From Diploscapter coronatus (Eukaryota > Nematoda > Chromadorea > Rhabditida > Rhabditidae): 64,000 nt of DNA. The position numbers were made by a program, and so were the translations under genes. Shown in pieces: positions 50,001 through 59,800 of this stretch. The notes under the pieces are model-generated. The model did not search any database. It was not told the DNA's origin and saw nothing but the letters and a program-made list of their open reading frames with translations. Each line of letters begins with the position of its first letter. The first letter of the stretch is position 1. Location: the NCBI GenBank assembly GCA_964036155.1, contig OZ038422.1:76159201-76223200 (forward strand), given 5' to 3'.

Positions 50001-53000
50001 CGAGACGGGTCCTTCGGTCTCAATCACAACGATCACGAATATTCTCGCTTTCGGAATTGGGGCTACAACGCCAACTGCTGAAATACAGCTCTTCTCAATA
50101 GGGAATGCGATTGCAGTCACGGTGGACTTCATCTTTCAGGTATGAAATAATATCCGCAGATATTTTGCTCGAAAATATAATTGAAAGCTGAATATATCAT
50201 TTTTCTAGATTTAAAAAAATAATACTTTTTCTATATACTTAAAAATGAACAATATTTACAAGGCTAATAGAGTATTGTACGATAAAAATAAGGAAAAATA
50301 GAAAAGAACAAATGATCGAAATATAATTATTTCTGTTTAAATTTTAGCTCACAATATACGCCGCCCTAATGGTGGTATTGGGACGATGGGAACTCGAAAG
50401 GGAATTCCAACATCGAAATCAGTCGAATTGGATCATATCTGAGAAAGTTACGATGAAAGATGATAGGACTAAAGACAAGAAAGGGCCGTTTATGAATAGG
50501 TAAGATTAATTTTTAAGAATTCTCTACAGGTCAAATAAGCTCCATTGTTAAATGTAAATAATTCTTCCCTTAATATTTAGCAATTGAGCAGATATTTCAA
50601 ATTCTTTTATTAGTCGATAAAATTTTGTCAATAAAGTCTGACAAAAATATATCACGATCATGTAACATATGCTCTATTGCTAAGCTTAAATAATTTTTTA
50701 TTATACGTTTTGTATTGGAGCAGATTTAACATGATTTGCCTATTTATAAGTTTTTAAAATAATCATCTTTCAGATTAATGAAATTCTACTGTAAACTATT
50801 ATCCAGTAAATTGGTGTCTTCTATAGTGATGGGCTTATTAGCTGTCTATTGGTACTTCAGCATTATGGGAGCCTTAAGGATAAAGGCTGAATTAAGGCCT
50901 GAAAGACTGTTCTTAAAGGATTCACCTATTATTCAGGTATGATCTAAAAGTATATTTCCGGGAAATACAAAATTTGAATTGAACCTTTCTAATATTTTTA
51001 TGAAGGATGTTCTACTAAAAGTTGAATTATTTAGAACACTCCAGATAAGAATATCGAGCTTTAATTTTGAGAAAATTTTTCAGATTTTCGACCTACGCAA
51101 ACAATTCATCATCCCTAATTATGAAGCATGCTGGATTTTGGTGGAAAACCCGGTTGGAATTGGTTCTCAGGCTGAGCGAAATCAAATGCATCAACTTGTA
51201 GGGATTTGTGGCGAATATATGAAATCCTTTAACTTATAAAAAAAGACATGCAATTTTCTGTCCCTAAAGACTGACTCCGAGAAAGAATATATAAAATACT
51301 TTATCTTTATTAAGATATATGTATATGAAGCACGTTTATGTTAAATTCTTAAAGAATATATATGAAGGTCCTGTTTAGATATCCTCTTTCGAAGCTTTGC
51401 CTCAAAATAACGGAAGATTTTCTACCAAATTTTGGCTGCGAGATTACGAGACCTTCCTGGAACAACTCGAAGAAGCTGAAGGAAATATGGAAGATGAAGA
51501 TCCAACTTTAAATTCATCTAGGTATTTTTTTCTTCGAGTTTATCTTTTTATTTGAAGGCCTAATTAATATTCTAGACTTTTATTTAATTATTTTTTAAAA
51601 TTATTATATATTTTTCCAATAAAAAATTTTAGATCGTCAAAACATTCGAGAAACGAACTTTACGAATTCCTACATTGGCCCGAATTTTCGTTCTGGAACG
51701 CGTTCGTGCAGTACAATAAAAGTTCTGAGGGGTAAAAACTAAAGTTTGGCTAAAATTTAAGATTTGTAAAATTTTAGCGAGGGTCATTTGACAAAATTCA
51801 TCGCTACCACGGCCTTTCACGGTTCGAATTTGAATGATTGGTCGAATCGAGCTAATTTGTTGGGCGAGTGGCGGAAGGTCGTAGATCGGGTACCATTTTA
51901 TCCCAGTTTAAATACCATTTTTACTTGTATCAGCTTAAAGGGATGCTACATATCAAATAGTCGCGCTGCCCGAGGGTGGCGCGGCGGAGGTTTTATTCAC
52001 CACAACTTATGTGCGATTTTCAACTAAATTACATAAAAAGTACTATTTCCTATACCACTTTAAATACCACGAGTTCTATCCATTTTCTAGCATTTTATAC
52101 CAAAAACGATCGTTTTCTACCATTTAAATTTCAGTTCCCTCACCTAAACGCTTCGATTTACCTGGAAGACGCTAAATTTCTGGATTTGATCTCGACGATG
52201 ATCCCCATCTCCGCACAATCAGCCCTGTTCACGTTTCTGTCGATGTTCGCCGTGGCGCTGCTTTTCATCTCGAATCCGCCAGTCTTATTTGTCGCCACTT
52301 TCTCGATTCTAAGCACTAGCGTCGGTAAGATTCTTTTCCATTTTGATTTTTCTTCTGAAAAAAATGATCATTTTTTATAAAGACTCGTTTTCTCGAAGTA
52401 TCATGCTATTTTTCTTGAAAAACGACCATTTTTGGTGGAGATCAACTTTCTCTTGAAGAATTATGAAATTTCTGTAGTTCTCTCGAACTTTTCGATGAAG
52501 CTCATCTTTTCAAACGTATTTTGAATATTTTAGCTATTTTCAAGTAAGAATTTATATTTTTAATTTTATAAATTAAATTTCAGGAGTGTTCGGAATGATG
52601 TCGTGGTGGGGTGCGGATTTAGACCCGATTTTCATGTCTGCGGTCATTATGAGCATAGGATTTTCGGTGGATATCCCTTCTCACATCAGCTATCATTATT
52701 ATCAGACGGGTAAGTATTTCTAAAATTTTACAAGATCACAAATTTCAAGGAAAAGCCAAGGAATTCAGAAAACCTAAACGTTTAAAGTTGTTAAAGTAAA
52801 ATAGCTAAAGGGAAATTATTGAACTTCAAAAATCGTTCGATTAAATCATTTTATTTGTAGAAACAAGCCATACATTTCAAGAAAAATTATCTATTTTTCA
52901 ACAGAATCCTTAGCTTTAAAATATAAAAGTTTCCAGAAGAAAACAAATGTAAAAGAGAAACTGCCAAAATTGTCAACAAAAATGAAAAATTAATAAATTT

Positions 53001-53465
53001 CAGGAAAGGAAACGAATAACGTGGTTGAGCGGCTTGAAAAGACGGTCCAATGCGTCGGCTTCCCCATTATGCAAGCGTCGATATCGACAGTTCTCTGCGT
53101 GTTATCGCTGTTTTTCGTCGATTTACATATGTCTAGGGTAAGAATAAATGTAGTTTTAAATTTTAGATATATTTTAATCCATGAAAGATTGATAGATCGA
53201 ATAGTTTAAAGACTAGACCATACATTTTCGAAAAAAAACTCGATAAAAATGATTGAATTGAAGATATTATTTCCTAGGATAGTTAAATCCAAAAATTCCG
53301 AGGTTTAAATTCTAAAGTATTATTTTTTAGATTTTCGCTCAATGTATGCTCCTGGTGGTGGGTATCGGTACCATTCACGGAATGATCATAATGCCGGTCA
53401 TCTTCAGTCTAATCCATTTCGCTCATTCGTCCTGGAAATCACCTAATTCCGCCATCCCTTCGTAA
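47005..53465 (+). CDS. Patched-related (PTR) family transmembrane protein
   Basis: RND-type, twelve-helix membrane protein of the expanded nematode patched-related group, linked to sterol/lipid handling and cuticle formation. The first exon (47005-47102) reads MANDDDQIGTHDERNTRF; exon 2 (47321-47402) brings TEMSNDISDFTPFGARSRQE, typical of PTRs. The extracellular part includes VYAFITSKNGKSLLDVKH and HMDLGYPLTTVLGTRLFMDP. The sterol-sensing region has LAVMACVCPFMACGASLGGM and the proton-relay motif GVDDAYLMVNAYQ. The second half includes KFWLRDYETFLEQLEE, SMFAVALLFISNPPVLF and the matching motif IGFSVDIPSHISYHYYQ. It ends FSLIHFAHSSWKSPNSAIPS at 53465. About 870 residues in roughly 18 exons. 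Which ptr paralog it is cannot be told from sequence alone. Confidence 0.92.
48504..48522. repeat. AT microsatellite in a PTR intron
   Basis: Short run of TATATATATATATA in an intron. A similar run lies at 38300-38312 in a suf-1 intron. Confidence 0.7.
50535..50593. repeat. Short palindromic dispersed repeat, copy 4
   Basis: Arms AAGCTCCATTGTTAAATG and TATTTAGCAATTGAGCAGAT. In a PTR intron, only about 75 bp before another copy. Confidence 0.6.
50667..50725. repeat. Short palindromic dispersed repeat, copy 5
   Basis: Arms ATATGCTCTATTGCTAAG and TGTATTGGAGCAGAT. More diverged, in the same PTR intron as copy 4. Confidence 0.5.
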
Positions 53466-54561
53466 TTTATGCACTTTCTGGAACGTTTATGACATCGTGA
53501 CGTAAACTATTATGCTAGCTCGGAAAAGAAATGCGAAAATAATGAAAAAGTTGGCACCCAAATAGCGTTTTTATTTATATTTTGAGTCTGTAAAATAGTC
53601 TCGACCCATATTTATCTAATTTTTCTCCGTCCTTTATCGAATTATCTGATTTTATTGAGAATGCTAAAGTTTATAGATTTGGACTCTTCAATTTCCAGCC
53701 TATTTTTACATGTCATGAGATCGTAATATTTCCAGATAGCGGATTTTTGTAAATCTAGGGTAACCCAAGCTTATAGCCGGTGAAACTATCATAATTTTGC
53801 CTAAGTTTGTCTTTTTCGAATGAAATCTCAATTTTATGCGGGTTTTGACACTAAGAGTCTGAGATTCGGTTATGTATTGTAGTCAGATGAATAAATATTA
53901 GTGGTGCGGAAAAAGCGGTCATCGGGAGCTAGAGCATACAGAGGAAACGCTCTGATTATGACTCTAGCCCTCATAATTGAACATACTATTTTGTCATGAG
54001 ATTGCAAGAGTCTGATTGCCTTATTTATGCTCGAACAGCCTTTTCTTGTGCGTTGATAATATTTTTCTTTAAACTTGTCCTTGCATTTTGAATCATATAC
54101 TTCAAGTACCTTAAATTGTAAGAATCTTTAAAATTATCGACAATAAATAAAATGTCTATTTTTTAAATTTAGTAAATACATGTTCAGATCATTGAGAAAA
54201 TGCGATGCCTCATCGAAAATTTCATATTTGACTTTAGGAAAATGAAATAAATTTAACTTTGTTTATTGCACATTGCTAAATATTGATGGTGAAATAGCTA
54301 ACAGATTTTTAGAGACATGTCATCCGACGTACATTCAAACTTCTTTTACTGAATTTTTATTTTTAATGTCGGAATTTGGACTCCAAATTCGCTATTTTTA
54401 ATCTAATTTTAATTCGGCGATGTGAGGAAAAATTTTATTATCGATAAATGTTGCTCAATAAACTAAATGCGTTGAAAAAGATACAGAATCTTGCGGTCAT
54501 CAAATTGGAAAAAATGACGATCGAACCTTCTTTAATTTGTTTCCTCCGCTAGCACATCCGT
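53466..54561. other. Convergent 3' region, PTR / ShK gene
   Basis: 1.1 kb between two convergent stops. Contains a hairpin at 53927-53970. Otherwise AT-rich, no gene seen. Confidence 0.5.
53927..53970 (+). other. Two-step hairpin
   Basis: The outer stem CTAGAG pairs with CTCTAG and the inner stem CAGAG pairs with CTCTG, separated by an asymmetric internal loop and a GAAACG end loop. It could be a structured RNA or a 3' UTR element of the PTR gene. Chance is possible. Confidence 0.3.
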
Positions 54562-55761
54562 TTAGAAGCCGCACGTAGCACAGCAGTAAAACAATTCATT
54601 ATTATTGTCATTTTATTTTAACTTTAATTTTTCTCAAAGGCAAAGCTTATTTTATTGTATTTTTTTTTTAAATGTTTATCTTAAAATAAATGTAAGAAAA
54701 GCTTATCTGATCTTTCATGACATCCAGGTAGTTTGGATCTGTGCAGAGGTAGGAGAGTCTGGAGCAATCCGACACTCCAGTTTTTATATTCACCTTATCG
54801 ACACAATTAGGATTGGAAGTAGTAGATGTTGGTGGGCAGCGATCTGAAAAAAATCACTTTAAATTGGGAATTGTTATCGGTTTTTATGACTTACTGCAGG
54901 TGACGGGGCACTGAAATCCAATTATTAGACACCATTTATCAGAAGGATATTATCACATTTTTCCAATAAATTCAAGAAAACGCGCTTTGTGCTAATATGC
55001 AGAGTTTACGTTACTTTTTTTTTTTTTTAATTTCACTCACAATCATTTCGCCGATTATCATTTCGAAAACTTATTCGCCTTCCATTCTTATAAACATTAT
55101 TTCTTCAAAATATGGGAAATTTATCCAAAAGACATTTGAAGTGCATAATTTGTACTTCTTTCAGGGGATTTTTATTTTTTTTCAATTCCACAACCCATTT
55201 TATTGATAGTTTTTCCGTGATTTTCGAAGCCATAACTTTGAAAAAATTGTTAGAAAGGAACTACGAAAAATCCAAGAAAATATCCCAAAATAGGCTCGTA
55301 CTCTTTCCTCCTAGAGTGCAAAAAGAAAAGAGCCAGAGGTAGTACGTGGAAAAGAAAACTGAGCGAGAAATAGTGTTTGGGAGGAAAAATTACGCAGTCC
55401 TCAAAATATATTATCGTTCAAAGAGAATCCAAGCCGTTTTCCTCTTTTAAAAGAGCTTGATAATCATAATAAATTGTTTCTAAATTCGTACTTGTTGGGT
55501 CATTAGACTGAAATTTCACTTCATTATTTGTTTTAATGAAAATTTAAAATTTCTTACTTGAAATAAACGGGATCGTTGCAATATGATTTCCTTTGAAGAC
55601 AGTCTGTGATCAAAGAATTATAATTTTGTTTAATTTCTTTTTTTACCAGATACACCAGTACTCGGATTAATTTGGTCCTGACAAGCAGCCGAAACGAGGC
55701 CGGAATAGAAGGAAAGGAGGATGGCTGATGAGCAGATAAAGAGGACTGTTTGGGAAGTCAT
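54562..55761 (-). CDS. Small secreted protein with two ShK domains
   Basis: 117-residue secreted protein. Six exons: 55761-55647, 55603-55558, 55507-55492, 54910-54895, 54843-54707 and 54585-54562. Exons 3 and 4 are 16 nt each. A signal peptide (MTSQTVLFICSSAILLSFYS, then GLVSAA) is followed by ShK domain 1: CQDQINPSTGVSDC, then LQRKSYCNDPVYFNLMTQQ, then CPVTCNRC (six cysteines). Domain 2 is CVDKVNIKTGVSDCSRLSYL, then CTDPNYLDVMKDQ, then CCATCGF. To complete domain 2 the last intron must run from ATAAGC to TTTTAC (AT-AC ends); it falls exactly where domain 1 has its GT-AG intron (LMTQQ/CPVTC), in the same phase. Without that splice the frame ends with a hydrophobic tail and no further cysteines. 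The sixth cysteine of domain 2 is missing either way. Function unknown; ShK modules in worms occur in secreted enzymes, channel-binding peptides and surface proteins. Confidence 0.75.
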
Positions 55762-56841
55762 TTTAAAAATTAACTCCGACTAGAAGTAGCAAGCTATATC
55801 CACCCATTTGGTTCACACCTTTTATAGTATTTACTTGAGGGCTAGAGAGACGGCAAAGTTCTCGATTACTCCCCGCATAAAAAGCTGAGCAAACTAAGCC
55901 TCGAAAAGGTCATAGAATCTGAAAATGCCATGGTTTTTTGGCAGCTAACTAATTCGAAGCAGAAAGGTCAAATTGCCACAGTTGAAGCATTGAAAGCAGA
56001 GCAACGCCTGCTGAAATTAAATAACTCGATTTTTTTGTGAATTGAAGTTTGCACAGATTGAGATAAAGAATTTGAAGTACAAAAAGAGACAGTCCAAAAT
56101 AAGGCTCGATTTTTATATTGAGGATAAAAAGTCAATTTATTAAGTCAAAGAACAAATATTCAGTAAAATTGGAAAAAATGAAAAAAAAAAATTAATTTTT
56201 GAATGTCCTCGAATCTGAAAACCTATGTGCTTGAAGTTATAATAATATCAAACCTAAGGAGGACGATCGTCAGAGACTCCTTGCGACCTACCCCTATAAT
56301 TTATTTTCGTCTGACGAAAGTGCTCCCTAGGTTTGCCCTAAAATAAACTGCGTACACTCGACAATACCAAGCGCTTCTAAGGTTGAATCCAAAGTCGTTA
56401 GAGTCACTTATAGTGATCGGTTTAAATATTCTATATAGTATAGACGAACAATAAATAAATGCATTTACTGTTGAAAAGTTTTAACTCGGCTTAATTTATG
56501 CTCTAAAGCAAATTTACCGATTCTAAATTCTAAGCAATATAGATGCTATTATGCGCTCACGATGAAAATCAGTCTTGTATATGTTCTTTTGTTAAATCAA
56601 TATTAGATAATTTCTTTATTATCAATATTATTGAATGCTATATTTTTTTTGATGATGCAATCATAGCTCGGTTTATAAATTCGTGCTTCCTTTCTCTAGG
56701 TCCTGCAAGGTCCGTTTGACAGATTTCTGTCACCATATATCTTTTTCCTCCTTTGACCTGTTTACCTTTTATCCCTTTGTCTCCTTATCCTTCTCTCTTT
56801 CCTTCTTAGCTCGAAGGGGGCGGGTCCGAAAATTTTCATCT
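55762..56841. promoter_or_regulatory. Divergent upstream region, ShK gene / coiled-coil gene
   Basis: 1.1 kb between divergent start codons. It holds one member of the 43-bp repeat pair (56252-56295) and, just before the plus gene, a long pyrimidine run ending in an acceptor (CCTTCTTAG, about 56811). Confidence 0.45.
56252..56295 (+). repeat. Dispersed 43-bp repeat, member 2
   Basis: Reads CCTAAGGAGGACGATCGTCA, then ...CCTTGCGACCTACCCC. It matches the minus-strand segment at 27784-27826 in 34 of 43 positions. Confidence 0.4.
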
Positions 56842-59800
56842 ATGCACAAATTAGGAAGGAAGCCAACTGTCAGATCGAGCATTTTGGGTGAAGATCACAA
56901 AATGCATCGAAACGGTGGTGGTGAAATGTACGGTCGACATGCGGGGTAAGTTTGTTCAATTTGTGTGCATTTGAAAATGTTTTAAACTTCTTTTTGAACA
57001 TTCATATCACCTACTCATCATTTGACAGAGGGTTGATTTAGAGGAAATTTTATTCCAAGATTTTAGATATGAGGATTATTTGTGATTAAGTCTAAAATTT
57101 GGCGAATTTTACGTGATTTTTGACTGTATAATAGTGCATAAGATATTTGCTTTGTTTAAAACTTATGATGAATTGTACATTTTGTAAGTTTTATTAGGTG
57201 GTCTCATCCGCAAATGGAAACTCGAAGGCAAGAGCGGCAAGAACAACCAAAGGTAGATCTTTTGAAAGTCGTAAATTTATAGATTGATTTTAGCAAAGAC
57301 CTCCTCACAGTAGAATTGTCGATCAGAACGAATACGATCACTATGAATACGCTCAACAAAGGGATGAGTACAACCGATACTACGCTTCTCATGGTAATTA
57401 ACTCATGGCGTCTATAGATAATTTCCAATATAGATAAGTTAATATAATAAATCATAATGTCATTAACAGATTAATAGGACATGTTCAAAAATTATCTCTT
57501 TCGAAGTTTTCCTCGATTCTGAAATAAAGTTAAATGCAGCGCCAAATGAAACTAAAGAAATTTAGACACCACTGGATACCTCGTTGAAAACGATGAAGAG
57601 CGTCGTAGCTGGCATCAAACGAATAATGCGGAACTCTACGAAAATGTTCCGCAAGCGAACGTTCGAAATGTCGCGCGGATCCAGATTTCTGCTGCGGATT
57701 CCGCGGAACGCGAAAGAGAATTGGAGAAGGAGAGGGAGAGATTATGGAAAGAACAACAGGAGGAGCAGATGAGGAGGAATCAGGCAAATGGTAAGAGAAA
57801 TCATGAAGATCGGCTCTACTATTGAACTATAAGATCTGAAAATTTTAACCTAATTTCTTTCTACTATGAAGTTTATGATAAATTTTCAGCTTTTACGTAT
57901 ATTCAAATTCTGGTCTACAAGCCAAGTTATAACAAGTTTTTAGGTTTTTGAAGCTGATGCTAAAATTTTGGATACAACATGAACTTCATTATTATTTTCG
58001 GGTTACGATAATTTTACCTTCAGATAGAAACCTGAACCTGCAAAGAAGCGCGGTCGAATCTGAACGTGATCGAAGGATCCAAATGCAAGTCCAACAGAGG
58101 GAAGCCACCAAGTCGCCTCAGAGATATGATTATAATCAGGTATCGACCAAATTATAATACTGAGATTACTGTAATTAAATTCGAATATCAGGATTACTGT
58201 AATTTGTATATTTAGAATCTCCGTAATGACGAAGAAATTCCCCATAAGCAGCATCAAATGCCGAACTTCAATAGTGGTGCGAACAATCATGGTTCTAGGT
58301 ATGAAATAATTAGAGTTATCATTTTAGCTATAAAAAAATTAAGGCCAAGCATGAATTAGATTTTGAAAATGTTTTTTAGATTAAATTTTAAGACTATTTG
58401 TTCGGGATAGCGTGTTAAAATTTTTGGATTATGTTTTCTAAAGATAATTTTTTGTTTTTTTCAGAGAGCAGCAGCACTTACGCTTCGAGTCTCAGCCCCA
58501 ACCTTTCCATGGTGATAAGCACGATTTCATAAATGGGTTCGGGGATGTAAAATCGCAAAACGATGAAAGATCACCTGATAGAAAGCAACAATCCAAAAAG
58601 GTTCGATTGTTAAAAATTCTAGCTATATTATGATAATAGTATGCCTTTATTTTTTTAAAACGATATCATTTTCTAAAGATAATATAATTTTTCAAATTTA
58701 AATCCGCTCAGACCTAGGCAGGGCTTAAGCCAAAATTTCCGCTCGAACCCTCCCTTTAGCCCAATATTCCGTTAGAATCCTGCTGCGTACCCTCTTATGC
58801 ATCCCTATTCAGTAGAAAATGTTATCTTGCGTGTAACACCTCCCCTAAGACTTCTCATTCTGGCTGAAAGTCTGCCTAGGTCTGGATCCGTTTCTTATAG
58901 TTAGATATTTATTTATTCATAGATTTTTCCCAAAAATTCATTTTTAATTTTAAAAATTGTTTAAATAATTGCACTTTCAGGAATCCTCCCAAACCACAGG
59001 CGCTATCAGGGCGATCATCAACAATCTGAAAGGGAGTAATAACAGCTCGAATAATAATGATTCTAATTCTGGGAAAACTGGAAAGCATGGTATTTTCAGT
59101 ATTTTTCTTTTGAAAAAATGGACATTTTAGGAGATGATAGAAAAGAGATTCCTCGTCACAAAGTCTCTACGAACCCTTTTCTGAGGAACAATGATAAGGT
59201 ATATTTTTAGAAGCTGAACATGAAATAAAAGACCAAATTACATTGTTTTCTACCGAAATAATGAGCGTATATATAAAATTTTCCAGAATTTAATCAATTT
59301 ACATAATCTTCTGGAATATCTAAGAATAGTCATTCTTTCTCGAACATCAAAAAATTATCCTTTTAGAACAGTAATGAATAGTCTCTTTTCTAGAGCGAAA
59401 CGAATTAATTCTCGATTTTTTCAGAACCCGACGAAGCTCGTCTCGGTGACTTCCGTCAAAAATGTCGCCGAGGTCGTGCAGAAGATGAACTCGGGCGATT
59501 GGCCGATTCGCATCGAGGAAGATGAGGATGGGATGAGGGAAGAAAGAGAACGAGCAAGCGAGGAGCAGAAGCAGATCGAGGTTAGGCGTTGGATTAAAGG
59601 ATTATTTTTATTTTAAAAAATGATCTGAAACTGATCTTCACCAAAAATGCCAATTTAGGAGCTACTCGAGGCTCGTGAGCAGCGCCACTCCGACAAGGCT
59701 CGTCAGTGGGAGACTTTGGACCGAAAGAGGACTGAGAGACGTCAAACCGAGCTGAAGCCGAATAATCAAAGTCCCGATGAAACCATCGTCAGATTTGTTT

